From: Ceratorhiza oryzae-sativae
Taxonomy: Eukaryota; Basidiomycota; Agaricomycetes; Cantharellales; Ceratobasidiaceae
NCBI GenBank assembly: GCA_030998015.1
Contig: JARWMV010000003.1
Span: 485,531-549,530 of the forward strand
Direction: 5' to 3'
Length of the DNA stretch: 64,000 bases
Position numbers and translations under genes: made by a program. The notes under the pieces were generated by a model, which was not told the DNA's origin, ran no database searches, and was given only the letters and a program-made list of their open reading frames with translations. Below are positions 23,902 to 36,670 of this stretch, piece after piece (the stretch's first letter is position 1; each line of letters starts with the position of its first letter).

Positions 23902-26052
23902 ATGTCAACAGATTACAGCAAAAGTGCGTGGTGTTTTTAAATCACACACCAACCACGTTGCAGCTAACACGGCATATTAAAGTGGAAGACACGACCAACC
24001 CAAGTGCGGTCGATCATTCCAAATCCACTCCCGGCCTACAAAGACGAACCAGCTCCCAGTCCCAGACCCCGGGAATGTCAGAGTCCCAAACTCCCCTCAG
24101 ACCAAAGACCAAAGGCCCCTCGTTCAAAGCTGTTGGCTTCCTGCCAATTGCGATCAGCAGAATGATGAAACCTCAGAAAAGGGCAAGCTAGTTGGCTCTG
24201 TTTGAACACCAGCCATCTAATCACATCTCCAGCTTGCCGAGAATCCGACATATATCAGTAGCCTCAGAGCGATTGCCTTTGCGTCATGTATGATTACGCT
24301 CTTGGTGCAGTGCGAAGAAGCTAACGTACCCGTCAACAGGGCTCAACGTTCTCCTCATATTTATACCCGTGGGCGTGAGTGTATACATAACTGCGATCCT
24401 TGGTTTAAAACTCATTAACCGTTACAGTGGGCTCTTCACTACACCGTGCCCCATAAATACGTCGCTGTCTTCATCACTAACTTCATCGCTATTGTTCCTC
24501 TCGCCAAATTACTTGGATTCGCGACCGAAGAGCTTGCTCTGCGTGTTGGCCAGACCGCAGGTGGCCTCCTCAACGCAACGTTTGGAAATGCGGTCGAGTT
24601 AATTGTTGCTGTGCGCCAACCCTTTTTTTCTTCGTGCCCCTGTTTAGATTGACTCGCCCCATCTAGATCGTGGCGCTTCTTAAATGCGAGATCCGAGTTG
24701 TCCAATCGTCTCTCATTGGCTCGATCCTCAGTAACCTCCTATTAGGTGAGTTACTTCATTGTCCTTAGTTTGCCCCGTGTTGACAATGCTTTAATCGAAG
24801 TTCTGGGCATGTGCTGTATGTCTGCCAATCCTGTGATTTCTTCTATCTTGTACCTATCTAACGCTTGGCTCACTTTTAGTCTTCGCCGGAGGAACCCGTT
24901 ATTCCGAACAGGGCTTCATGGCGAGCGCCGCACAGCTCAACAGCTCGCTTCTGACGATCAGTGTGATCGCGGTCTTGCTCCCAGCTGCATTCCACTTTGC
25001 GGTCAACACTTCCACCGATCCAGATGAGGGCTTTGACATTTTGCACATGAGCCATGGAGTGGCCATTGTCTTGCTTTTGATGTGCGCCGATGTCCCACCA
25101 TCATACCAAACGCCGCTTTTGACCACGTTTATTTCGCAGTTATGCCTCATACTTGTTCTTCCAGCTTTGGTCCCATGCACATCTTTATGACGAAGGCGAA
25201 CACGCTGGCGATGCCGCCCCCTCTACTGCCTATCCTACTGGTGGTCGAAGCCTCAAGGGAATCGCCTTGAGCGCAATTGGCAAGAAACAGCCAACTGATG
25301 CCGAATCCGCGCCCGAAGCCCACAACCAAGAGCCAGAGGAAGTTGAAGTGCCCCAGCTCAATGTCATTTCTGCTGTTGCGTTGCTGGTCGCTGTCACTGT
25401 GGTACGCGTCTATCACTCTTCTTTATCAAAACCAGGTTAGTTGACATTCGGCTTCAGCTCGTTGCCTTTACCGCCGAGTTCTTGGTCGACTCGATCGACG
25501 GCTTGACCGAAACTGGCGGGATCAGCAAGGAGTTTGTCGGTTTGATTCTTTTGCCCATTGTTGGAAACGCCGCGGAGCACGTTACCGCCGTAACGGTTAG
25601 CGTCAAGGACAAGCTCGACTTGTCCATTGGTGTCGCCGTCGGGTCCAGTATCCAGATTGCGCTTTTTGTCATTCCTCTCTTGGTCATCATCGCATGGGGT
25701 CTGGATAAACCTGTGAGTGACGTACATTGGTTCCTCATAGCCGGTGGCTGATATTTCATATTCAGCTCACGTTGCTAAACGATCCGTTCGAGTCCGTCGT
25801 TTTGTTCCTCTCTGTTTTGGTCGTCAACTATGTCGTCTCGGACGGAAAGTCAAATTGGCTGGAAGGGATGGTCCTGATGAGTGAGTACAAGCACAATTGG
25901 CGCTTTGATCAGGCTCGATTCTGATTCGCGTTCTAGTGCTCTACGTCATCGTTGCTGTTTCGTTTTGGTACTATCCCGGGAGCGACCCGCTCGCCGCCCT
26001 CGGAAACGCTGTCGCCTCAACCACGTGCGCTGGCAAAGCTTCATCCGGCTGA
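23902..26052 (+). CDS. VCX1: Vacuolar Ca2+/H+ exchanger (CAX family, Vcx1-like)
   Basis: A vacuolar antiporter that moves cytosolic Ca2+ into the vacuole using the proton gradient. The spliced product has the two alpha-repeat signatures: '[14 protein letters not shown]' (about 24587-24690, across an intron) and '[16 protein letters not shown]' (about 25564-25610). These are the conserved acidic Ca2+-binding helices of CAX proteins. About eleven membrane helices are visible, for example '[16 protein letters not shown]', '[15 protein letters not shown]', '[17 protein letters not shown]' and '[18 protein letters not shown]', with an acidic loop between repeats (about 25290-25360). The N-terminal cytosolic region is Ser/Thr-rich, and its first splice junctions are uncertain. 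Stop 'GKASSG' at 26050-26052. Core gene body intact. Confidence 0.85.
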
Positions 26053-27750
26053 AATCACTAGAATCGTCACCAGCGCAGGCTGGGTCATATGTATTTGTAC
26101 ATCCATTTATTCTCTCACCTTTTTTTTTGTTTTTGTTTTTTGTGCTCCCATTTCTTGGTATGCGCTTAGCCACTCGTTGGATACCCACTCAATTATCTCT
26201 GTTTGTCATAATTTTAGCGACATTTTTATATTAGAGCCGTTGTGTGTGTGTTTCAAGCGTACGAGGAAGGGTGATCAGACAGCCTGACAGGAGTTAGACT
26301 TGCGGAGCGGCCTTTAATATTCGACTCCAACAAGCTGTTCTGGGCAAGTTTGTGGCTCGAGCACACGTATGCTCGGGTGAGGACACATTATGGGCCGAAA
26401 TAGCTACTCATGTCAAACCTCGAACAAGCGATAAATCCGAGGCGGCCGCTCGCATGAGATGTCGCGTGGGTCAACGTGTCGATCCATTTTGCCTGCCAAG
26501 CTTTTCAGCGCACGTTTGAGAACAACCCGAGTCATCATCAAGCCAGGTTGGGACAACAAAGTACATCAGACAACTGTCGATAATTATGTATAAGTGTAGG
26601 ACCGTTGAACAGCGCCACCGGATACATAATATATATAACACAACTGTCACATCTATGGATCTGCGCAAGACTGAAATAAACCTTCCGATATAGCGGTTAA
26701 GTAAAGGATGTGCTGATACCATTATCGACAATATGCCTGGTTGGCCGTTCGGCAGACCATTGCGGGAGGATCATCCTTCCGCTCGCTTGATCGCCCACGG
26801 GAGGTGAAGCCGTTAACAGCGCAATCCCACTCCCTCGGTGATCCATGGTGTTGATCTTTGACGCTTGGGTGAACAGGGATGGATAGCTGGCCTGCACCAC
26901 AGGTCAGTTTGTTCTATTGAACGTCAAATCCCAGCCACTCACAACTCTGCGCCTCTAATGGCTAGCGATTCGGTCATGGAGTATCGTCCGTATCCCCGTC
27001 GTATCGGATTTTTCCGTTTAATTGTCCGGTGAGCGAACACGAATGCGATGGCGCAAATGAAAGCCCATCAGCGGTTAGACGCCAATGTATTCCGGGGGAC
27101 TCCCGTCTGACAAGCAAGGCGCGTATCATGAGTTGATATGGACGTGTCTTGGGTCGGACACATGCCTCTCCTAGACTAGAGAAACGAGGCAAGGCTCACT
27201 AGGGTTTCTTGCGGTATGGACTGAGAGTATATGAATGCTTCTAGTCGAGCTGTGTCCATGCGTAGATGTGCGTGGAGAAGGGCGGTTTTAATGGATCAAG
27301 GTGGTTCGACCGTTTGAATGCGCTGAGCGACCAAAATTCTAGGCTATAGTACGTCCGTTCAATTGAAGGTAAAGCCCAACATCTCCTTCTGTGTTCTATA
27401 CCCAATCGCTGGTATGCGAAAAAAAAGGGGGTTCTCGCTAGACGGTTCCCACTACCCTATCATAGCGCGGAACAACTTATGCCTAGGCGGGCAAGGTACT
27501 AATCGCCTTGGTGCAAATCCAAGCGGCCTCGTGCATCCCAGAATGATAGAAAATTTCATGTGATGTGCACATGAAGCAGTCGCGGATGTGATTTATATGT
27601 GAATACATGACATTTGCTCTTCAAACTGAAGTAGCGGCCAATATTGATCTCCGAGTTAAAAGAACACATGTCGACACGACATTTGTCCTACAATATTTTG
27701 TCTTCCCCGCCTTTTTGGGCTGAAGTGCTACCCAATCCGAGTCACCGACA
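26053..27750. other. Intergenic, nothing recognised
   Basis: No coding pattern or repeat is visible on either strand; only short open frames occur. The first part is the 3' flank of the Ca2+/H+ exchanger and the last part is the promoter of methyltransferase copy 2. Confidence 0.45.
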
Positions 27751-29000
27751 ATGAGCCTTCGTGCCTACTATGACGTTGACACCGACGGGGTGGTTTACCA
27801 TGTCGGACCCAGCTCAGAGTCCGACTTTACTGTGTCTAGTTTTCGATCTGAGACGGAATCTCAGAGTTCCTCGACGACTATTCAGTCCGATGAAGTATCT
27901 GGTAAGTGGATGAGCCAAAGTGTTACCAAACGTCAATCCTCACACCCTTTAGAGTACTTCACATTACATTACGGACGCCAGCAGCCGGCGAGCAAGAGCG
28001 TAGCCAAGTGGTATCCGACAGACAATATCCATAGGCATATTCTTCGATACGTTGTGACAGAAGCGTTGCTCGGAGGCCGCTATGTAGGCCCGGTACAAAA
28101 TGTGCTTGCACCGATCGATGGGAGAGTACGGCAAGCACTCGAGATTGGAACGAGAACCGGAGCATGGTACGTGCTCACGTAGTCTCACCCTTATTCACCC
28201 GATGCTGAATCCCATGCTGGCGTTCATCAAAGGATTCAGGGCGTGGCCGCCGAGTTTCCCCATGTTCAGTTCCGCAGTTTGGACGTCGTACCAATGATTC
28301 CTCACGTGCCCCGTCAAAATATTATATTCGAGGTGTACGATTTTACAAAAGGACTCATGTTGGAGGATGAGTCGCAAGACGCTGTGTTTCTGAACCTTGT
28401 GCTGGAGGTGGTGCGTCTGTCATAAAGAAATTCGTAGAAGCTGAAGTACCTATTACCGTGGCTTAGGTGAGAGACTACCGTGCTCTGCTTCGTGAAGCAT
28501 ACCGCGTACTTCGTCCGGGAGGACTCATCTACATACACGACTTTGACCCGCATATATGGGATTCCGAAAACCTATCAGCACCCGCTCACCGGACTAACCC
28601 CCAAGGCTATCGGCTCTTTGAAGTAGTCAGAGATCAGGTATCAAAACTGGGCATTGACCCGAACACATGCGAAAAGCTCCCGCGATGGCTAGATTCCAGC
28701 TCTGAACTCTGGGACAAGAGTCAAGCAGGGTTTGATGGGATATGCTCGAATATGTGGACGTTTCATCCTTACCCGCATGACGGGCATGCATGTATGGATC
28801 AATTTGGTGCGGACGTGTCGTCATACGTGAGACACATGACTGTTACATCTCTGCGGGATATGTCCGGTCTGATGAGGGATGCTGGGATGACGGGTGGGGA
28901 GGCTGAAGAGCTGATAGAAAAGATGGTCCAGGAGCTAAAAGACCATCATGATGGGTGTGCAGTGTTCAAGTTATATGTTATATATGCGTTAAAAATATAG
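27751..29000 (+). CDS. SAM-dependent methyltransferase-like protein, copy 2 (intact, 358 aa)
   Basis: Four exons, 27751-27901, 27953-28166, 28233-28410 and 28467-29000, all in phase, giving 358 residues. Opens 'MSLRAYYDVDTDGVVYHV'. Motif I is 'ALEIGTRTGAW' at the exon 2/3 junction. Further landmarks are 'FPHVQFRSLDVVPM', 'IIFEVYDFTKG', 'ESQDAVFLNLVLEV' (motif-II-like acidic strand) and 'YRVLRPGGLIYIHDFDPHIW'. The layout is that of fungal class I methyltransferases often found near secondary-metabolism genes, but no synthase is present here. Note Arg where most relatives have the second Gly of GxGxG. The substrate cannot be told from sequence. Confidence 0.8.
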
Positions 29001-29777
29001 TTTGTGCAACTTTCATCGCTGGCCGCGGTAAACTATACTGGCAAAAAGTATCATTATTTTGCATTCATGCCCGTTTTTAGCCATGTTTGTATGTAGCCCA
29101 CTGGTTTAGGTTTCCATCCAACCCATCAATTCAAGGGTGGATGAGTGGAAAGTGGCTGCGCGCTCTGTTTCTTCGGCAAAGAGGATTTTATTTCCACATG
29201 TAATATAGATGGTATTATTATGCTGGAGTGCGACACATGGAGGTAGAAATTGCCCAACAAGGACTCGTGGCTATAGTGGCTCGGGCTGAGTTTGAAATAG
29301 GTTTGATCGAGATCGCTTGATCATCAAACCGTAGGAGCCACGGGAATTTGATCCAAAACGAATTAATTGTGCGGACGCGACTTCTAAAACTAGTGAGGTT
29401 GGCTAATTAGTTCAGCTTATCATCAAGGGGCCGATATGCATCAGGGCGGTGGTATTATTTACTTGTATTCTCCCTAGTTGTACTTGCAATACGCCGTATT
29501 CAGTAGGTCACATCTTGCTTCAGTCGCTTGTCCATTTGGCAAACAGTGGGCAGGATGAAATTCGTAAGAGAATGATTGAATACGAGTTTAAGCAAATGAG
29601 TGACAAAAGCAAAGTCAAATGAGCACAGTATCCAAATAGTGGAAGGTGACTGTATAGGATCGAAGTAGAGCGATGTGACAATTAGGTGCCAAGGCTTAGA
29701 GGAGTGGGAAAGGCTCAAGGGCAGAAAAAAAGCGGGAAAATATTCACACATGGTCCAGTCTAAAACCGACCCAAGTG
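29001..29777. other. Intergenic between convergent genes
   Basis: Lies between the 3' ends of methyltransferase copy 2 and the polysaccharide lyase. AT-rich, with no coding or repeat signal recognised. Confidence 0.5.
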
Positions 29778-32554
29778 CTAATGATAGCCGCTTTTGGCGA
29801 ACTGCTCGGTCACCGTTGACCCAGCCATGCTTCCAGTTGGTAGTTCGATGGTTAATGCCAACTCTGTGGGGTTACCGTAGCCCCGTCGGACACGCAAGCA
29901 ATGATCTCCGATACATTCGCTTCGACGGTGTCTCCTTGCCATCCAAGAAACCTGCACATTGACAACGTCACTTTCGTGAGTTGGGTCGGCCACACGTATC
30001 TCTCCACTTGGGCTACCAGGTCCAGCCAACTCCAACACCAGCGTGACCGGTTTGTCGACGTGAATGGTCAAGCCCATCTGTGGAGCGTAGACCGAACCGC
30101 CTTCCGCCTTCCAGAATGCCGCGGCGAGTGTAAGCCCGGTCGAGTCGACAGCGGCGCTGACCTCTTCTGTGTTGGCAACAGTCTGGGGTGCACAGCGTTT
30201 GGCTTTGCTGATAAAATCGTCGTTGCAGCTGGTAGCGGGGAAGACCGAGTACTCGATTGGAAGGTTCAGCGCGGCCGTGTCGTGAACAATCCAAGCGGAG
30301 AACATGTCCTTGGTGGACAGCGGTCTCTTGCTCGTACCGATATCTGCCCAATTGCCCGTTTTGGTCTGTGCATCCACCGAGAGCTTAGTCCCCTGAGCTT
30401 CTGGAAAAATATAACCGGTCCCTGCATGCCATAGGCTGGTCGAGTTGCTATAATTACCACCCGTCGCGGAGTTAGAATCGACATAGATATCGCCTGCCCG
30501 CAGACGTTGGTCAAGCACCGAAAATACAGGAGCCGAAGAGGTGGAGACAACGCCGTTGACGAGCACGTGCTGGACATTGTCGTTGAAGAATATGTACGCC
30601 TTGTTGAATGAAAGAGCACCGGTGAGAGGGTTCTTGTAGCGCATAGCGGCAATGCCGATACTGCCGGTAGAGGTGCCGCCAGCGTAAGAATCTTTGCCGT
30701 ACTGCATAGTAGCATTGCAGTTCAAAGGAGTGTTGCCGTAGTCAGTGGTTGTACCAGGCACTAGACTGAAGTCGAAAGTTGCGTATATGTCCTCGTACTC
30801 CGCGCCGGTGGTATAAGTATATACCGCTCCATCGGCAAGGTGGAATCCCTTCGGGTTTTGGGCGTTCACGCATTCAGTGTTTGCGGTCCTATTAGATAGC
30901 ATTCTGACCGTGGTGACCGTGTCATCCGTGCGATGAACCTAGCAGAAATTCAACAGAAAGTTCGCGTCAGAGCTGAATGACTCACCATGTAGTCCGAGTA
31001 CCAGAACATACGGTTGCCATTTAAATGGCCCGCGTTCGCTGTTGTGGGATTGGGATCTGCGAGGTCGGTGCCAAACCTGATGATATCCTCGCTATTCCAA
31101 GCGTTACCCAGTTCTTGAATTTGCGTGAGGTTCATCTTGAGATTCGAAGAAGCTCTACAACTCGCGTTAACGCCATGTTCAAACTTATCATATCTACTTA
31201 CTGGTTGTCCGCCACGGGCCAACTAATCATGCGGCCAATCACGGTCTGTTTATCATTAGATGACTTGAGAGATAATACCAGTGATTGCGCTCACCATATC
31301 CCAATGAACAACCTTAGTTATAGTGTTTGCGAATGTCATCCATTGCGAACCAGCGATATGTCGTGCAAAGACATCCCTGACCGACTGTGGAGCTTGGAAC
31401 TGGGTGCCAAGAGCTGGTAGCTCTAGCTCAGCTACCGAGTTTGAGCTGGAGAAAATAAAACCAGACGTCAATGATACGGAATTCAAACTGATGATTATAC
31501 ATACAACTCTTTCCCGTAGTTCCCTGAGCATGGGTTGATCAGAGAGGGCTTGAAGAAGAACTCAACTCGAACGTACCATTATAAATTATCCCATTGTGTT
31601 GTTGAAAAGACTCATCTGGTTTAATCCCGTCCACGAGATATTCTGGTTGAATTACAACCTAAAAACATGCGTTGAGTGACTTCCTAACCAAACACCTTCC
31701 GGCCGCGTACCTGATCATATACACGTCCATAGGCCTCCGTGATACGGGTAGCATTGCCCGTTCGATTGTTCTCCATCAACCCGGCCATGATCCCGACCCC
31801 AGCTATGTCAAAAATGTTTGATCCGCTGAGATAGCTCGGCTGAGGATTGCGATAGAATGGAGTGTATGCGCGAGCCGTCATAAGCGTGCAGTTACCAAGC
31901 TCGGTCGGAGTAAGTTCGTCTCGAAGAAGCAGACAAGTCTGACCGACAAGGCCTGGTATGAGAATTACATTGCTTCGATTTTAAGCAGCTCAGTTTTCTA
32001 ACACAAGTAATCACGCGTCGGCAACCGACATACCTGTACCAGTTCGTGTTCCATAAACCAGGCGTTCCGCACGGGCATTGATCACCTGCTTTTCCCCTGC
32101 GTCCATGCAAGCACCGTTGCCGATAGTGCTGAAGTCGTTGGCGAACCAGTACTCCATAGCTGCCGATGACAGAACGAAGCTCGACACTCTTGACGAATTG
32201 ATCGGCATCCTGCACACCTCCGTGATAGGCGGCCGCCATGGCCAACGTATGATACCAGTGTTGGGACGCTGGCCATTTGCGCGTCGGGCATTACACCCAG
32301 TCGAATAGTCTACATCAGGCCAAGTTCCATCTGGCCGCAACGATTGGAGGCTGCAAGGTCAACGTTAGTGTCGTGGGCCATTAGAGAACAGAATAGCCAA
32401 CTGACTAAATCTGAGTTTTGTTGGCGGAGCTCTTGCTGCCAGCAACAACCAGTGGTAACCGGCGCTCGTAGACAGTTTGGATGTCGTCCGCACGCGCTAA
32501 GCTAACGAGTGACACGGCAGTGGCTGCCCAAAATCCCAATGCACCAGACTTCAT
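29778..32554 (-). CDS. Secreted polysaccharide lyase family 8 enzyme
   Basis: PL8 enzymes cleave uronic-acid polysaccharides (hyaluronan, chondroitin, xanthan types) by beta-elimination. The ATG at 32554 opens a signal peptide ('MKSGALGFWAATAVSLVSLA'). The N-terminal alpha-toroid exons include 'LRPDGTWPDVDY', 'AAYHGGVQDAD', 'LRDELTPTELGNCTLMTAR' and 'GIMAGLMENNRTGNATRI'. The middle includes 'KVVHWDMVSAITG' and 'VIGRMISWPVADNQ'. The last large exon (30902-29778) is the beta super-sandwich region ('FHLADGAVYTYTTGAEYEDI', 'DMFSAWIVHDTAALNL'). The length of about 780 residues is typical. About eight introns. In fungi such enzymes are probably extracellular, perhaps for bacterial or plant polymer use. 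The exact catalytic Asn/His/Tyr set was not assigned with certainty. Confidence 0.8.
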
Positions 32555-32658
32555 GATAATGGTCCCAATTATGGCCAGGACGCCACGAACTGAGAGTGTG
32601 TAGGGAAAAAGAATGTGAGGGACGACAAGGTTGCGTAGAGGTACCCGGCACTATGAGG

Positions 32659-32666
32659 TTTAAATA
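32659..32666 (-). promoter_or_regulatory. TATA-like box of the PL8 gene
   Basis: The minus strand reads TATTTAAA about 105 bases upstream of the ATG at 32554. Confidence 0.4.
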
Positions 32667-33379
32667 GGGTCGACATGATTCTCAGCCGCAGGCTGAAGGT
32701 CTACATCGCGCTTCCACCTTGGCGCGCCATCAAGCAACACAACAGCCTCCTGATTTGAGTTAGCAACATACGGCCATGTATTTGATTAATGCATGAGGGG
32801 GTTGCGAGAAATCCGACGAAAGAACAAAACGCATAGCAGTCTTCAACAAGTTGCAATCGAGTGTTTAATTTTCCAGGATTGCCATCACGTAGTTGCGAAC
32901 AAAAAAACTCGACTCCGCTGTTCGTGTGCCAACAGTTGAAGTGAGCGAATTGACCAATGAGAAGCGGCCCAACCCTTGACCGACCCCTGAACTGCTGGGA
33001 GAAGATTTTGAACCTGACTGAAGGATCCAGGCTCTGACCGACGATCATCAAAGCTGACTCTAATTTATGTGTAGGACGATGGGCGCGAGAGTCTTTATGT
33101 CGTTCATGCTCACTAATACTGCAACCTCGCCAAGAGTTCTCGCGCGCGGATAAGCCAGAAACCTGGATTTATCCAAATTGTAGCACTACACATAGGCTTG
33201 TTCGACAAGAGAATAGAGCTTCAAATCCTGTTGAAGACATCTCCAAGGAAGTGCCCTTGATCCACTTCTTGGGGCTACTAAGGATTGCTGCAGGCGAATG
33301 AGGATGGCTTGATCGTCCGATACTGTGGTGGGGCCTTGCAGAATCATCGTGTTATTGTACAGGATCCACCAATTTTAAA
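32667..33379. other. Intergenic, nothing recognised
   Basis: A 116-codon minus-strand open frame (32701-33051) has no domain or splice context and is not supported as a gene. Confidence 0.4.
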
Positions 33380-34072
33380 CACGTGACACGATCTTCTTTT
33401 TTTTTTTTTTGGTTACATTCGTTCTATTGTATGGAAAATAGAAACACGTTACATGAGCAGAGTCAAAGCATGTATAGAAAGGCAGCGCCTGGAACGAACA
33501 GAGAGGTACAGGTGGGAACAAGCGGGACGTGAGGCTACGAGTAGGGGAGTACGGACAGCGCGTGAGGCGCGTATCGACAGCAGATTAAACAGAGAAGGCG
33601 GACGAGGCTGAGAGGAAATCGGCTATGGCTGTAAGGCCCGAATCCGTGTTAAAAAGCTCATGGAGCTGGAGGTATTTCGAGGCCCTTCTCAGCTTCATGC
33701 GGGCCAAATTGTACATGGGGCATTCCAGAAGGACGTGCCGTAGCGTCTGCACTTCCAGTGTATCGTCACATGGGCAACCGGAGTCTGCGATGACTTCAAA
33801 TCTGGCGTGGTATTCGCCGTAGGACGCATGGCCCAGTATGATTTGTATTAGGCGAGAGTGTATGCGACGAGTGCCATCGAAGAGTTTATGGAAAGGCTGA
33901 AACCGGAGGGATGGGGGTTTCGGCAGCGATATCATAACATGTGCGGAGTGATGGCTTGATTGCCAGACTCGGCCCCAGTTACGAACAGCCCGTTCTCTGG
34001 ACATGAACTTGGCCCAGGTAATTGTACGGTTGAATAGGGGTTCGGGTGTAATTGAGCCCCCCACGTGACACG
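33380..34072 (-). mobile_element. 5'-truncated LINE (non-LTR) insertion with 11-bp target-site duplication
   Basis: The direct repeat CACGTGACACG occurs at 33380-33390 and 34062-34072. Immediately inside the left copy is a T run (33397-33410), which is the poly(A) tail of a minus-strand element. Between them lies an open frame (34064-33585, 159 codons) ending a LINE polyprotein: 'RRIHSRLIQIILGHASYGEY' and 'CPCDDTLEVQTLRHVLLECPMY' match the C-terminal RNase H/zinc-like region of fungal and insect non-LTR elements. The endonuclease and reverse transcriptase are missing, as expected from 5' truncation during target-primed reverse transcription. The perfect duplication suggests a recent event. 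It lies about 410 bp upstream of methyltransferase copy 3. Confidence 0.88.
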
Positions 34073-34479
34073 CTGCAAATCTCGCTTACTCGACCCACAC
34101 ATATATCGATATTGGGCGGTTCAATATTGCGGCTCCAAGAGGCGTTATTATTCATTCAACCTGAGGTAATCTCCCCGCGTAGCAATAGTGGCCTCTTTCT
34201 AACGACGGAGACATCTGGGGCCATGGTGAATCGAAACGTGTTCTTGATGAGCTCATCCTTGGTGGCGCTTGCCAAACCTATTGGTAGGTTAGACCCGAAG
34301 CCAAGTCCACAAACCAAGACTTCGGCCGCAGTGAACTGGTGACACGCTTACCGTGCGGGTTGCAACCGAAGACAGGCACATATAACTCAACACCATCGAA
34401 GTGAGCCCGCCCCATTTCCCTTACTTAGCACTCCTCATGACCGATACTCGAATTCAATTCACAGCCGGACGACAGAGTA

Positions 34480-35735
34480 ATGAGCGTTTTTGCTTACTAC
34501 GACGCTGAGACAGACGGCACGATCTATCATGTTATTCCAAGTGCAGAGTCCGGATCTGCCCCATCCAGTTTTGGCTCGGAAACAGACACCGATTTGTCGG
34601 GGACCACGATTCGGTCCGACGAGCTACCAGGTAAGCGAGATTGAGTGAATAGACTTGTGCGATTGCGTCATAGAGCTGACTTAGCCTTGTGTAGGATACT
34701 TTGTCCTACATCATGGGCGCCCACATTCAGCGAGCGAGAATGTCGCCAAATGGTTCCCGCCCGATAATATTCGGCGATATCTTGTTCGATATCTTGCATG
34801 CAAATCGATTTTTGGAGGCGACTACATCGGTCCTGTGGCAGAGGTGCTTGCTCCATCCAAAGGCCGGATGCCGCAGGCACTTGAGCTAGGAACAAGAACT
34901 GGGACTTGGTTGGTCCTGATCGTTTACACCTAACTTAACCTTCGTTCTGATCTGGCAGAAATTCGATCTAAGGGTTCAGGCTATGGCTACCCAGTTCCCG
35001 CACGTCCAGTTTCGTAGTCTGGATGTCGTGCCGATGATACCCCATGTGCCACGTCATAATATCCTATTTGAAGTATACGACTTCACACAAGGCCTCCGGT
35101 TAGAAAATGAATCACAGGATGCGGTGTTTCTGAATGTTATTCTAGAACTGGTAAGTTGCGTTTTTATGAAACCTGGAATCAACTTATGTGATAACCCCGT
35201 TTAGGTAAAAGACTATCGCGCGCTACTGCGTGAAGTCTACAGAGTCCTTCGGCCTGGGGGACTGATCTACATAGTTGACTACAACCCAGGTCTGTGGGCT
35301 CCTGAAGACATCAGACTCCCCGCCCGACGTACGAATCCTCAAGGATGCCGCTTGTTTAGCATCACTCGACAACATATGTTCAACCTTGGTGTTGATCCAG
35401 ATACGTGCGACAGGCTGCCAGACTGGCTGGCACCAAGTTCGGAGGTATGGAACAACGGTCAGGGTGGGTTCAAAGACATTAAATCAGACATGCGCACACG
35501 GCCGTTTTTCCCTCACGAAGGCTGTTCGTGCATGAACAAGGTTGATCCGATGGTGGCGCCGTACGTACGCCATCTTATGACTGCCTCGTTGCGGGATACG
35601 TCTGGTCTAGCCAAGGATGCGGGTCTGACAGATGAAGAGGCGGAAAGGCTCATTGAAGACACACTTGAGGAGATCCAGCAGCATGAAAGATGTGCCATAT
35701 GGAAAGTGTATTGCATATACGGAATAAAAATATAA
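34480..35735 (+). CDS. SAM-dependent methyltransferase-like protein, copy 3 (intact, 357 aa)
   Basis: Exons 34480-34630, 34695-34908, 34973-35150 and 35205-35735 are in phase; the first three exon lengths (151, 214, 178) are identical to copy 2. Opens 'MSVFAYYDAETDGTIYHV'. It contains 'ALELGTRTGTW' (motif I with the same Arg), 'QFPHVQFRSLDVVPMIPHV', 'ESQDAVFLNVILEL' and 'YRVLRPGGLIYIVDYNPGLW', and ends 'IWKVYCIYGIKI'. It is closer to the broken copy 1 than to copy 2 in the C-terminal third (shared 'DPDTC', 'QGGFKDIKS', 'GLTDEEAE' and 'IYGIK'). A LINE insertion sits in its upstream region, so its control may have changed. Substrate unknown. Confidence 0.8.
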
Positions 35736-36534
35736 ATATTTCGGCGTTGGTTCGGGGGGTCGACTCATTTTGTGGGCAGGTGAAGCTAGTAATTTGGGCC
35801 GGTGGCCTGCGGTCGACTTTGATATATGCTGCTGTCTATCGAAATTCATGCTTATGCATAAAGCCTGGTGAGTTTCAATGCAGCAACGTAATTTAGTAAA
35901 TAACACCGGGCTCCGGAGTTGCATTTGGTAACTCCGTAGTAGGTTGGCCTATCCTTGGCGACCGACGCCCAAACGGGCCGGAGTGCTCGTTGAACCAAAC
36001 AACCATTTGATTTACGGCGAAAAGGCTATTGCTCAGTGGAGACGAGAAAGCAACGAACAAAACATTGTGCTAGCCGGGACTTGCCTTGGGCTTTCTCGTG
36101 AGTAGCGCGAGTTAATTTATACAATCTGGATGTGCCGCATCCGGCTGCTTTTGCCGCCGGCGTGGTTGTACCTAGTTTTTGGTTCAATCTATTGGCATGG
36201 AAAGGCTCGAACCGCGGAGGCCTCTTCGCGGATACTCGGAACGCGACAAGGTACGGTCGTCGCCGTGAACAGCGCCCCTCAATCCTATGAGCCAAAGCCA
36301 GCGGATGATCTGCTTTTAGCGAGCGACCGATGTGAAATAAACTCTGGTCTCGTCCATTGTTGCCTCATTGTCTAACAATGATACATTCAGTGTACCATGT
36401 GAGGTGTGTGCGCGCGATGCCGGACAAAGGCTTCTGTTGCACCCAGCAGTCTTCTGTGTTCTAAATCTGGATTTTCGCCGTTGCCAACTGCGGATCGCCT
36501 GGCCACGCGAGGGGAAACCCTTCCACGGCAACGT
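35736..36534. other. Intergenic
   Basis: 3' flank of methyltransferase copy 3 and promoter region of the aspartic protease. No gene recognised on either strand. Confidence 0.45.
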
Positions 36535-36540
36535 ATAAAG
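36535..36540 (+). promoter_or_regulatory. TATA box of the aspartic protease gene
   Basis: TATAAA about 131 bases upstream of the ATG at 36671, followed by a CT-rich stretch (36568-36590) such as often precedes fungal transcription starts. Confidence 0.45.
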
Positions 36541-36670
36541 CTCGGATGTTTTCGCATACGGGGAGCATTCCCCTTTCCTTCCTTTCCTTCTCGTTGGGCT
36601 GGGCCTGGTTTCGTTCGTCTGAGACGACATTACTTTCCCTCTTCGACACCTGACGCCTTGTTCTGCGACG

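Noticed and set aside
27440..27545. tRNA-like segment with a 5-bp stem and 7-base loop (GGTGCAAATCC)
   Set aside because: No matching acceptor stem, D-arm or anticodon arm could be folded, and the B-box lacks the usual TTC.
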